From the NCBI GenBank assembly GCA_026399015.1, contig JAPLRS010000002.1, positions 1 through 60,738 of the forward strand: DNA of 60,738 nucleotides, written 5' to 3'. The position numbers and the translations under genes were made by a program. Positions within the stretch are counted from its first letter, which is position 1, and every line of letters begins with the position of its first letter. Shown in pieces: positions 15,893 through 22,051 of this stretch. This DNA is from Methylococcales bacterium. GTDB taxonomy: Bacteria; Pseudomonadota; Gammaproteobacteria; Methylococcales; Methylomonadaceae. The notes under the pieces were generated by a model, which saw nothing but the letters and a program-made list of their open reading frames with translations, was not told where the DNA came from and did no database searches.

Positions 15893-15972
15893 CAAGCCAT
15901 TTGTCAAACGAGTCACCAAGTGACCACAAACCTTCGGAGCACAACTATGAATAATCATTACAGGTAAATAAT

Positions 15973-16215
15973 ATGGTTATTATCGATTTTTCAAAAACAT
16001 CAAGACAAGCATTTATAAATGGGTTTTCAAAAGGACTGGCGGCGCCCGTCATGTTGTTTGGAAGCTTTGAAGCGCCGCCTCTAGTAGAAGTAAAACAAAT
16101 ATATACTCAACCAATAAGTGATGACAATGCATTGCAAAGTGATTGGTATAAAATTGGCACAGACATTAACAATGTAATATCTCGATATGACTCAAAAGTC
16201 AGTACAGAAAAATAA
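15973..16215 (+). CDS. Small conserved prophage protein (80 aa)
   Basis: The 80-residue product (MVIIDFSKTSRQAFINGFSKGLAAPVMLFGSFEAPP...) has a short hydrophobic stretch (GLAAPVMLFGSF) that may insert partly into the membrane. Its C-terminus is DALQSDWYKIGTDINN-like and hydrophilic. I recall similar small proteins beside DUF2335 genes in other prophages, but I know no function. The last 29 bp overlap the start of the DUF2335 gene, so translation is coupled and the two products probably act together. Confidence 0.55.
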   Translation: MVIIDFSKTSRQAFINGFSKGLAAPVMLFGSFEAPPLVEVKQIYTQPISDDNALQSDWYKIGTDINNVISRYDSKVSTEK

Positions 16216-16621
16216 TAGAAACGCTATTAAGCAACCTACTGCAAACCAGCCATCTTTAACGCATTATCAAGGGCCAATACCGCCCCCTGATATTTTGCAA
16301 GGCTTAGATGATTTAGTACCTGGAACAGCCGCTAAATTAATTCAACTAGCACTTGATGAATCTGAGCATCGAAGATCATTAGAAATTAAGGTTGCAAATG
16401 CTAATATTTCAGCCCAGCAACAACAATCAGAAATTAATCTAAGACAAACAAAAGCAGTATTTAGAAGTGATATATTAGGGCAAATATTTGGCTTTTTAGT
16501 TTGCATTACTTCAATTAGTCTATCAGGATATTTAGGATATCAGAATCACGAAACATTAGCTTTTGCAATTGCCGCCATTCCCACAGCTGCAATTATTAAA
16601 GCATTCATCATAAAAAAATAA
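16187..16621 (+). CDS. DUF2335 family membrane protein
   Basis: The 144-residue protein fits DUF2335. A proline-rich N-terminus with HYQGPIPPPDILQGLDDLVPGTAAKLI is followed by an amphipathic helix with ALDESEHRRSLEIKVANANISAQQQQSEIN. Two membrane helices follow at about 98-118 and 122-142 (IFGFLVCITSISLSGYLGY, LAFAIAAIPTAAIIKAFII). Members are scattered in prophages and mobile regions, and the function is unknown. The start overlaps the 80-residue gene by 29 bp. A strong terminator follows, closing the accessory block. A membrane-based exclusion role is a reasonable hypothesis because of its place beside the repressor. Confidence 0.7.
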   Translation: MTQKSVQKNNRNAIKQPTANQPSLTHYQGPIPPPDILQGLDDLVPGTAAKLIQLALDESEHRRSLEIKVANANISAQQQQSEINLRQTKAVFRSDILGQIFGFLVCITSISLSGYLGYQNHETLAFAIAAIPTAAIIKAFIIKK

Positions 16622-16650
16622 TTAGACTAAATAATCCTATTAGACAAACT

Positions 16651-16676
16651 AAAACCGCTTAACGGCGGTTTTTTTA
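16651..16676 (+). terminator. Intrinsic terminator after accessory block
   Basis: AACCGC (16653-16658) pairs with GCGGTT (16665-16670), followed by a run of T. It separates the lysogen-expressed accessory genes from the strong early promoter 35 bp downstream. Confidence 0.85.
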
Positions 16677-16707
16677 TGCCTAAAATAAATTTGTATAGCA
16701 AATATTA

Positions 16708-16736
16708 TTGACATAATATTTAGTAAATACTATAGT
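16708..16736 (+). promoter_or_regulatory. Strong sigma70 promoter with repressor operator in the spacer
   Basis: TTGACA (16708-16713), a 17-bp spacer and TATAGT (16731-16736) form a near-consensus promoter. AGTAAATACT (16722-16731) fills the 3' spacer and the first base of the -10. It is the exact complement of the central operator at 12905-12914. The extended form AGTAAATACTATAG also matches the first operator in 12 of 14 positions. The CI-like repressor should therefore shut off this early operon in the lysogen. Confidence 0.82.
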
Positions 16737-16780
16737 TACCCCCAACAGCTAATACTATCCTGATAATCCCTTGGAACTTA

Positions 16781-16806
16781 ACCCAGCCTAAAAACTGGGT
16801 CTTTTT
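16781..16806 (+). terminator. Leader hairpin (attenuator-like)
   Basis: ACCCAG (16781-16786) pairs with CTGGGT (16795-16800) and is followed by CTTTTT. It lies about 40 bases after the predicted transcript start and before the first gene, so it can end transcription early. The 6-bp stem is modest. Confidence 0.6.
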
Positions 16807-16836
16807 CCAAAAAAATATTAAAAAACGGAGATGACT

Positions 16837-17127
16837 ATGTCGCTAATCATGAAAGATCATGCCAATAAAGCTTGGTTAACAGAAGATTTTGATAAACACT
16901 GGAATGACGAGCAACGTCAGCCAAGTAAAGAAATTACAAAAAAACTATGCAAATATTTAATAGTGTTTGCCACGCTACTGATTAGTTTTTTTGTTATATC
17001 AAAAATCGCCACAGCTACTACGCCAACATCAACACAAAAAGCTGATTTATCAACTTTAAAATCCCCGGATTTGGTTAGCTATTTAAAAAAATACCCACAA
17101 GTAATTACTTTATACGACATCGAATAA
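16837..17127 (+). CDS. Small single-pass membrane protein, first gene of early operon
   Basis: The ATG at 16837 was preferred because CGGAG (16826-16830) is 6 bases upstream of it, while it directly abuts the ATG at 16831. The 96-residue protein has a charged N-terminus (MSLIMKDHANKAWLTEDFDKHWNDEQRQPSK), one transmembrane helix at about 40-58 (YLIVFATLLISFFVISKIA), and a polar C-terminus with TATTPTSTQKADLS. No family is recognised. As the first product of the repressor-controlled operon it would be made immediately on induction. Confidence 0.6.
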   Translation: MSLIMKDHANKAWLTEDFDKHWNDEQRQPSKEITKKLCKYLIVFATLLISFFVISKIATATTPTSTQKADLSTLKSPDLVSYLKKYPQVITLYDIE

Positions 17128-17296
17128 AAACTCATGACCCTATCGAGATGTGGGGATATAACACTCGAGTATGCAAGCAGGTCACCGAATGGCTCCGTGA
17201 TTAGAACCATAATCTGAGTTGCATAACGACTAATTAAATAGCCTTAATTAGTGCTGGAACCGTAACCAGCAATTAATTATCAATTGGAGAATTTTA
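17128..17296 (+). promoter_or_regulatory. Structured leader between early genes
   Basis: This 169-bp gap holds two adjacent perfect hairpins: CTAATTAA/TTAATTAG (17230-17251) and TGCTGG/CCAGCA (17252-17271, loop AACCGTAA). Upstream is a G-rich stretch around GATGTGGGGAT and GGTCACCG. GGAG lies before the next ATG. No ORF is credible in it. It may be a structured untranslated region or a phage antitermination/operator site; I cannot assign it. Confidence 0.45.
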
Positions 17297-17929
17297 ATGT
17301 TAGCAAGATCACACGCCGATGTCTTAAGCGTATTAAGCACATCACCAGAGGGCTTAACAACCGCTGAAATATTTAAAAATATTGTCGAATTTATAAAAGA
17401 CTCGCCCATAGTCGAGCCTGACCATATCAGCAAAATTACCTACGCTATTAGAAACGCTGGCTATATCACTACGTTTGACAGCAAAAAAAAGAAAATACAT
17501 AGCATAACCGAGAAGGGAAAAACCGCTTTAGATAGCTACATAGATGAAGTGTTAGGTTTAGAGCTTAAAGATAACCAAGTTACTAATAATGTCCCAGCAA
17601 AAATTGATGCCAAAGCACTAAAGCAAGCTGATCTATCAGATGCTTTTAATATCTTAGATATTGAGCCAGATGAATTAAAAATAACAATTTTGAAAAGCGC
17701 TAAAGACCTAGGTTTAACCGTGCTTGATCCGCAAGATGAGTTGCACGCGCCATTTATTGATATTCTAAAATTACTCGAAGCAGCTGCCAGCGTTCAATCA
17801 CCAACCATTACTAATAAGTTTGAAAAAATAAACACATTAGAAAAATTAGGCAATCTGTTATCAGACGACCTTAAAACAATGCTAGATGCAATAATCCCTG
17901 ACCTTAACCAACTAGAAGAAACAGCATGA
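17297..17929 (+). CDS. Phage early protein with winged-helix-like N-terminus
   Basis: This 210-residue protein starts with a segment that reads like a winged helix: HADVLSVLSTSPEGLTTAEIFKNIVEF, then DHISKITYAIRNAGYITTFDSKKKKIHSITEKG. The terminal ITEKGK is typical of wHTH wing ends. The rest is acidic and helical, without a known motif. Position directly before ssb, with a 4-bp overlap, links it to replication or recombination. It might be a regulator or a replication accessory factor. The ribosome site GGAG is 9 bases upstream of the ATG. Confidence 0.55.
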   Translation: MLARSHADVLSVLSTSPEGLTTAEIFKNIVEFIKDSPIVEPDHISKITYAIRNAGYITTFDSKKKKIHSITEKGKTALDSYIDEVLGLELKDNQVTNNVPAKIDAKALKQADLSDAFNILDIEPDELKITILKSAKDLGLTVLDPQDELHAPFIDILKLLEAAASVQSPTITNKFEKINTLEKLGNLLSDDLKTMLDAIIPDLNQLEETA

Positions 17930-18369
17930 TATTAACAGGCATTGCCCGCTTGGGCAGAGATGCGGAGCTTAGATATACCCCGGCAACAGGTGACTCTGTA
18001 TGTAATTTAGCTTTAGCTTTTTCACATGGTAAAAAAGATACCGGCGGAAATAGATCAACGCAATGGGTAGATGCGTCATTATGGGGGAAACAAGCAGAAA
18101 ATTTAGTAGCCTATTTAACAAAAGGTACGCAAGTTAGCGTAATTATTCAAGATCCAAATATTGAGCATTACACTAATCGTGACGGAACACCCGGCAGTAA
18201 ATTAGTGGGTAGAGTTTTAAATTTAGAGTTTGCTGGCTCAAGACCCGAAAACGTACAACCTACTCAAGCCCAAACCCAGACTATTACTCAGCAAAAGCCA
18301 GCAACAACTGCAATGCCGGCTACACAACAAACTAATTACACTGATTTTGATGATGACATCCCATTTTAG
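17926..18369 (+). CDS. ssb: Single-stranded DNA-binding protein
   Basis: The 147-residue protein has the OB-fold pattern of bacterial SSB: ARLGRDAELRYTPATGDSVCNLALAFS, then TQWVDASLWGKQAENLVAYLTKGTQVSV. A Gln/Thr-rich linker (residues 105-138) leads to the acidic tip DFDDDIPF, which recruits partner proteins such as helicases and polymerases. It coats single strands during phage DNA replication and recombination. It is a phage copy, located in the early operon, with a 4-bp overlap with the upstream gene. Confidence 0.95.
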   Translation: MILTGIARLGRDAELRYTPATGDSVCNLALAFSHGKKDTGGNRSTQWVDASLWGKQAENLVAYLTKGTQVSVIIQDPNIEHYTNRDGTPGSKLVGRVLNLEFAGSRPENVQPTQAQTQTITQQKPATTAMPATQQTNYTDFDDDIPF

Positions 18370-18377
18370 AGTCAATT

Positions 18378-18572
18378 ATGGATGATGCAGATCGAGTTAA
18401 TAATAATCAAAGTCTAATCGATAAAGCCAACGCCCACAAAAGCAAGCGCATAACGACATCATATGTCGCAACAGGTTTATGTTTATTTTGTGATGAACCC
18501 GTTGATCCGGGTCGGCGTTGGTGCGACGCTCAATGTCGCGATGATTGGCAATCAGAAAACGAGGAGGATTAA
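18378..18572 (+). CDS. Small zinc-finger protein
   Basis: The 64-residue product has one zinc motif, GLCLFCDEPVDPGRRWCDAQCRDDWQ (CxxC...CxxxC), like the C-terminal finger of DksA/TraR-type phage proteins, but lacks the coiled-coil arm of DksA. It probably binds zinc and may contact RNA polymerase or DNA; the actual role is unknown. The stop TAA shares its last base with the ATG of the following gene. Confidence 0.65.
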   Translation: MDDADRVNNNQSLIDKANAHKSKRITTSYVATGLCLFCDEPVDPGRRWCDAQCRDDWQSENEED

Positions 18573-18925
18573 TGGAAGTGCTAACCATAATTGATGTAAT
18601 AAATTTAATGGGAATTGAAACCCCGCTGCCATTAACGCATTTTTCAAACATGAAAAGCCAAGGTAAACTCGATGGATTTCCCAACCCTTTAATCACCAAG
18701 GTCGATAGAAAGCAAGTTTTTAGCAAAGATAGAGTTATTGAGTGGATGAATAGAGCCCAGAAGCCACCTATAAACTTAACTCTAGAGTTTTTAAAAGGGA
18801 CATACGCTCACCCCAGGTTAAAAAGTAAATGGGAAGCAAGAAAGATGGTTGCTAGAGTCAACAGACCTAGAACTACGATTATTATATGTCTAGGTGAATG
18901 GAACGAAAACCGTAGGATTAAATAA
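18572..18925 (+). CDS. AlpA-like excisionase/regulator
   Basis: The start at 18572 has an ideal ribosome site (GAGGAGG at 18561-18567), so an upstream in-frame ATG at 18545 is rejected. The 117-residue product opens with TIIDVINLMGI and continues with FSNMKSQGKLDGFPNPLI...KQVFSKDRVIEWMNRA. This is the MerR-like winged-helix layout of AlpA/excisionase proteins. The C-terminal half is basic (YAHPRLKSKWEARKMVARVNRPRTT). In an operon ending in the integrase it could be the recombination directionality factor or a regulator of it. Confidence 0.55.
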   Translation: MEVLTIIDVINLMGIETPLPLTHFSNMKSQGKLDGFPNPLITKVDRKQVFSKDRVIEWMNRAQKPPINLTLEFLKGTYAHPRLKSKWEARKMVARVNRPRTTIIICLGEWNENRRIK

Positions 18926-18926
18926 A

Positions 18927-19082
18927 ATGCCAAATGACACATCCAAAGAAGATAACTTAGTTGCTAGCGTAATCTTTATGATGTTTATATTTTTTGTCAT
19001 GGCCTACATACTGCATGAAGTTGCTGAATCAGTAGCAACAGATATTGTTAGGCATAATTCGGTGAGCATTTTATGTCATTAG
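18927..19082 (+). CDS. Very small membrane protein
   Basis: The ATG at 18927 follows AGGA at 9 bases. The 51-residue product has one transmembrane helix (VASVIFMMFIFFVMAYILHEVA) and short polar ends. No family is recognised. It overlaps the following gene by 10 bp. It could be a holin-like or regulatory membrane peptide; nothing in the sequence decides. Confidence 0.45.
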   Translation: MPNDTSKEDNLVASVIFMMFIFFVMAYILHEVAESVATDIVRHNSVSILCH

Positions 19083-19372
19083 AAATAGATATGCCTAGGC
19101 AAGAAATGATTAAGCAATACGCAAAAAGAAATTTAGTTGAGCTAGACAATAAAGGCGGCTATTACATTCGTCACTTATCAGCAATGACGTTAGAAAAATT
19201 AAACGGCAAATCAGCCATAGCAGCTGAATTAGCCCATCGAGATATGCTAATAAATGAAATGCGTAATGCTTTACTATCTTGTGATGAAGCCATGGAGTAT
19301 ATGTCTGAATATGACATACCACTTATGTTGCCAGATCAAGTTAAGCAAGCTTTAGAACTTTGTAAGGTGTAA
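19073..19372 (+). CDS. Hypothetical phage protein (99 aa)
   Basis: The 99-residue protein is soluble and mostly helical. It starts MSLEIDMPRQEMIKQYAKRN and has a coiled-coil-like centre (AIAAELAHRDMLINEMRNALLSCDEAMEYM). I do not recognise it. It lies between a small membrane gene and the DUF4224 gene, overlapping the first by 10 bp and ending 2 bp before the second, so it belongs to the early operon. Confidence 0.5.
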   Translation: MSLEIDMPRQEMIKQYAKRNLVELDNKGGYYIRHLSAMTLEKLNGKSAIAAELAHRDMLINEMRNALLSCDEAMEYMSEYDIPLMLPDQVKQALELCKV

Positions 19373-19374
19373 TT

Positions 19375-19581
19375 ATGGCTGATCTAATATCACTTAATGA
19401 GCTTAAACAAATAACTGGCTATAAAACTGCGCCAGCCGTTGAGCAATGCTTAGTTAAAAATGGCGTGCGTTTTTTATATGGTCGCCATGGTATTTACACC
19501 ACAATTGACGCAATCAACGCCGCCATGGGTATCAGTAAAGATACGACCCAACCCACTGAACCAGAAATTAATATATTATAA
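19375..19581 (+). CDS. DUF4224 protein next to integrase
   Basis: The 68-residue product fits DUF4224: ISLNELKQITGYKTAPAVEQCLVKNGVRFLYGRHGIYTTIDAIN. This small domain is found almost only directly upstream of tyrosine integrases and resembles a short DNA-binding winged helix. A role in integration or excision control is likely from context. It is 2 bp after the preceding gene and 30 bp before the integrase start. Confidence 0.75.
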   Translation: MADLISLNELKQITGYKTAPAVEQCLVKNGVRFLYGRHGIYTTIDAINAAMGISKDTTQPTEPEINIL

Positions 19582-19611
19582 GCATCCTCGCCTGACTTCA
19601 GGAACGTGATC

Positions 19612-20727
19612 ATGAAAAAAGTAGGCTGTAACCGCTCCAGCAAAAATACCCCACCCCATATAGACATTACCAAGATTCCCGATAGAGTTTGGTTTAATGC
19701 GTCAGGTCAAGGTCGTTGGATGCTCAGCTACTACGATGAACTGGGTAAGCGTAAAAATAAACGTATCTGCGGGCCATCTGCAACATTATCAGAAATACAC
19801 CAAGCCGCAGAAGCCCAAGCAGTAAAAACTATTTCGACCTTTAAAACGCTTTCTAACGAATTTCAAACCACGTATATCTGGAAAAAATTAAGCGGACTTA
19901 CGCAAAAAGATTACTTAGGCTGTCACCAAGCCATTGTTAACCGACCTACTTCAACAGGTAAACTAGGTGATATTCCGCTAGATAAATGGACAGTCGGCAT
20001 CGTCAGAAAATATAGAGATAAACGTGCAGAAGAATCAGAATCCAGAGCCAATAAAGACTTAAGCTATATTAAACGCGTCTTTGCCTGGGCGTATGAATAC
20101 GAAAAAATCCCGCTTAATCCAGCGACTGGCATAAAAAAAATAACTGTTGCTCCCCGCCAACATTATGCCGAAGATCGTGATTACCATTACTTGCTGAATA
20201 TTGCCAAAGCATCCGGCTATTGGTATATGCCCTACGCAATGGAATTAGCATACCTATGCCGGATGAGAATGTCAGAAGTCATGGATATGACCGATGCCAA
20301 CGAGTTAGAAAACGGCTTAATCATTTATAGACGCAAAGGCAGTAAGACTAATATCACATCTTGGGAACCGCGCTTAAGAGCAATCTGGGATGAAATCAAA
20401 TCAAAACGTAACAGTATTTTAAAAGACCGCAAACAACCCCACCCGCTTAAAGCAGATCAGCGTTATTTGTTTATAAGTGAACGCACAGGGGATAAAATTG
20501 TTATCAGCTCAATGAAAACCGCCATGTCTCGGATAAAAGACCAAGCAAAAGCGCAAGCAATAAAAGATGGAATTGAATTTGTTAATTTTACGTTTCACGA
20601 CCTCAAGCGAAAAGGTATCAGTGACACGACGATTAACGAAAGAAGAGCATCAGCAGGTCATCGATCAGATGAAATGATGCGTATATATGATGTGTTACCC
20701 GATGTGGTAAAACCGACTAAAAACTAG
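19612..20727 (+). CDS. Tyrosine integrase
   Basis: The ATG at 19612 is used because AGGA is 8 bases upstream; a GTG at 19606 is too close to it. The 371-residue recombinase has an N-terminal arm-binding domain (WMLSYYDELGKRKNKRICG), a core-binding SAM-like domain (DYLGCHQ...VGIVRKYRDKRAEES) and a catalytic domain. The first Arg is in AYLCRMRMSEVMDM, His-x-x-Lys in FTFHDLKRKGISD, His in ASAGHRSDE and the Tyr nucleophile in MMRIYDVLP. The usual second Arg (HxxR) is Lys here, as in a known subgroup. It integrates and excises the prophage and is the last gene of the early operon. Confidence 0.93.
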   Translation: MKKVGCNRSSKNTPPHIDITKIPDRVWFNASGQGRWMLSYYDELGKRKNKRICGPSATLSEIHQAAEAQAVKTISTFKTLSNEFQTTYIWKKLSGLTQKDYLGCHQAIVNRPTSTGKLGDIPLDKWTVGIVRKYRDKRAEESESRANKDLSYIKRVFAWAYEYEKIPLNPATGIKKITVAPRQHYAEDRDYHYLLNIAKASGYWYMPYAMELAYLCRMRMSEVMDMTDANELENGLIIYRRKGSKTNITSWEPRLRAIWDEIKSKRNSILKDRKQPHPLKADQRYLFISERTGDKIVISSMKTAMSRIKDQAKAQAIKDGIEFVNFTFHDLKRKGISDTTINERRASAGHRSDEMMRIYDVLPDVVKPTKN

Positions 20728-20742
20728 GTAATTGTAACTAGG
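20728..20742. repeat. Direct repeat copy 1, possible att-related
   Basis: GTAATTGTAACTAGG follows the integrase stop directly. It recurs with one mismatch (GTAATTGTAACGAGG) at 21617-21631. The two copies bracket the small membrane gene and the brnTA pair. They may be attachment-site remnants or flank a small insertion; the other prophage end is off the window, so this cannot be settled here. Confidence 0.45.
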
Positions 20743-20752
20743 AATGACGAGG

Positions 20753-20962
20753 CTATTTATTTAAAAATACTTTGAAAAAGGTTAAGCCAATCCCTAGTAA
20801 AAACCCTATAGTTATTGCTCCGCCCATTATCATATTTTTCCACTTAACCAAGTCATCGACTTTTGATTTTGTGCCTTCAACTATTTTATTTAAAGCCTGA
20901 ATAGATGCATTAATCTCACCTAATGATTTTTGCATCTCCATAATCGAAAAATTGCTTATCAT
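20753..20962 (-). CDS. Small coiled-coil/membrane protein
   Basis: The 69-residue product has an N-terminal coiled coil (MQKSLGEINASIQALNKIVEGTKSKVDDLVKW) and one C-terminal transmembrane helix (MIMGGAITIGFLLGIGLTFF). This layout resembles the XhlA/holin-associated small proteins of phages, but similarity is by architecture only. It lies convergent with the integrase, between it and the toxin-antitoxin pair, so it may be the last gene of the prophage or belong to a separate small element. Confidence 0.45.
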   Translation of the reverse strand: MISNFSIMEMQKSLGEINASIQALNKIVEGTKSKVDDLVKWKNMIMGGAITIGFLLGIGLTFFKVFLNK

Positions 20963-20990
20963 TTAATAATTATTAATAACAAAAATGAAT

Positions 20991-21272
20991 TTAACCTGTC
21001 GCATGTTCGTTAAGCCATTCTTTTAAAGCGTTATTCATACGAGTTTGCCAGCCACGACCCGTCGCTTTAAAAGCGGCTAGAACATCTGGGTCAAAGCGTA
21101 CTGTAGTAGAAACTTTGGTAGGGGTTTGTTGCTTACCACGCCCATTTAAACTAAGTAGCGTAGTTTTTAAAGAGTCCGGCAATGCTGAAAATGATACAGA
21201 TTGTTTAAAATCATTAGTAGTCAATTCGCGCACCTCGCCACTCACATCAGTCAAGGGTGATGGATTTATCAT
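20991..21272 (-). CDS. brnA: BrnA-type antitoxin
   Basis: The 93-residue antitoxin starts at the ATG at 21272, MINPSPLTDVSG; longer frames upstream run through the toxin gene and are not used. The C-terminus has the ribbon-helix-helix DNA-binding region KVSTTVRFDPDVLAAFKATGRGWQTRMNNALKEWLNEH, the conserved BrnA block. It should bind and neutralise BrnT and repress the shared promoter. It overlaps brnT by 26 bp, which couples their translation. Confidence 0.88.
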   Translation of the reverse strand: MINPSPLTDVSGEVRELTTNDFKQSVSFSALPDSLKTTLLSLNGRGKQQTPTKVSTTVRFDPDVLAAFKATGRGWQTRMNNALKEWLNEHATG

Positions 21273-21525
21273 ATTTACGTGCCTCTCTTGAGTTAGCTTT
21301 GCGAAAACTAACAACACGAATGCCATCAGGTGTTTGCACAAAGCATAAAAAATGTAATCGTCCGTCAAGATAACCGATAGCAATCTGTCGGCATTCACCG
21401 TATTCTTTGCGATTATCAATGAGGTAAGTTGCTGATAAAAAATCAAACTCTAATGCACGTTCAAAACTTAATCCACGTTCTTGGATATTTTTAGCGTTTT
21501 TAATAACATCAAAGTCAATTTTCAT
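21247..21525 (-). CDS. brnT: BrnT-type toxin (RelE-fold ribonuclease)
   Basis: The start at 21525 gives MKIDFDVIKNAKNIQERGLSFERA, the usual BrnT beginning; the frame is open upstream but enters the promoter. The 92-residue protein has the family core GLSFERALEFDF...ATYLIDNRKEYGECRQIAIGYLDGRLHFLCFVQT and the C-terminal IRVVSFRKANSREARKYD, with the Arg residues expected in the active site. BrnT cleaves RNA and slows growth; BrnA blocks it. Such pairs stabilise mobile DNA, which fits their place between the integrase and the tRNA genes. Confidence 0.9.
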   Translation of the reverse strand: MKIDFDVIKNAKNIQERGLSFERALEFDFLSATYLIDNRKEYGECRQIAIGYLDGRLHFLCFVQTPDGIRVVSFRKANSREARKYDKSITLD

Positions 21526-21531
21526 AGGCTT

Positions 21532-21560
21532 ATTGTAGTAACAACCTACAATAGAAACAA
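21532..21560 (-). promoter_or_regulatory. brnTA promoter with inverted-repeat operator
   Basis: On the minus strand TTGTTT (complement of 21555-21560), 17 bp and TACAAT (complement of 21532-21537) form a promoter just ahead of brnT. A perfect 7-bp inverted repeat, ATTGTAG (21532-21538) and CTACAAT (21546-21552), covers the -10 and the spacer. It is the likely BrnA binding site for autoregulation. Confidence 0.7.
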
Positions 21561-21616
21561 GCTCTATATTTGGCAACACAAACACTAGTGCCTATTAGGC
21601 TTATACAAAATATGAT

Positions 21617-21631
21617 GTAATTGTAACGAGG
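21617..21631. repeat. Direct repeat copy 2, possible att-related
   Basis: GTAATTGTAACGAGG matches 14 of 15 bases of the copy at 20728-20742. It lies about 57 bp below the 3' end of the tRNA-His gene and upstream of the brnTA promoter. See the first copy for interpretation. Confidence 0.45.
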
Positions 21632-21687
21632 GTTGTAACTAATTTGATTTTTACGACTCTTTTAAAATCGTAACTTATTGAAATCAC

Positions 21688-21764
21688 TGGGGTGAACGAC
21701 GGGGCTCGAACCCGCGACAACCGGAATCACAATCCGGGACTCTACCAACTGAGCTACGCTCACC
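21688..21764 (-). tRNA. tRNA-His (GTG)
   Basis: The minus strand folds as a complete cloverleaf with anticodon GTG. The 5' end is G followed by GTGAGCG, which pairs with CGTTCAC. The extra 5' G sits opposite C73, the histidine-specific feature. CCA is encoded at 21688-21690. The T-loop is GTTCGAGCC. It is the last of three tandem tRNA genes transcribed leftward. Confidence 0.97.
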
Positions 21765-21786
21765 ATAACATTGTGATTTACTTTAA

Positions 21787-21863
21787 TGGCGCGCTTGGCA
21801 GGACTCGAACCTGCGACCCCCGGCTTAGAAGGCCGGTGCTCTATCCGGTTGAGCTACAAGCGC
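21787..21863 (-). tRNA. tRNA-Arg (TCT)
   Basis: The cloverleaf has acceptor GCGCTTG/CAAGCGC, D-arm GCTC...GAGC, anticodon stem CCGGC/GCCGG with anticodon TCT, and T-arm GCAGG/CCTGC with TTCGAGT. CCA is encoded at 21787-21789. It reads AGA codons. Confidence 0.97.
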
Positions 21864-21868
21864 AAAAG

Positions 21869-21945
21869 TGGTCGGGGTGGAGGGATTCGAACCCCCGACA
21901 TCCTGCTCCCAAAGCAGGCGCGCTACCAAACTGCGCTACACCCCG
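21869..21945 (-). tRNA. tRNA-Pro (TGG)
   Basis: The cloverleaf has acceptor CGGGGTG/CACCCCG, anticodon stem CCTGC/GCAGG with anticodon TGG, and T-arm GGGGG/CCCTC with TTCGAAT. CCA is encoded at 21869-21871. It is the first gene of the Pro-Arg-His tRNA operon, 5 bp before tRNA-Arg. Confidence 0.97.
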
Positions 21946-22051
21946 ATTATCTTTAAGATTGTTTGTTAGTTTCAAACCACCCTTGAAGAGCTGACTATTC
22001 TAGCGATGTTACCTGCTTTCGTCAAACACTTTTTTAAAAAAATTACGTTTT

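Noticed and set aside
21273..21446. 58-residue N-terminal extension of BrnA
   Set aside because: It lies wholly within the brnT coding region in another frame; the conserved antitoxin starts at 21272.
21692..21994. 100-codon plus-strand frame with GRTRTCDPRLRRP-type text
   Set aside because: It is the antisense translation of the Pro-Arg-His tRNA genes, a well-known false ORF.
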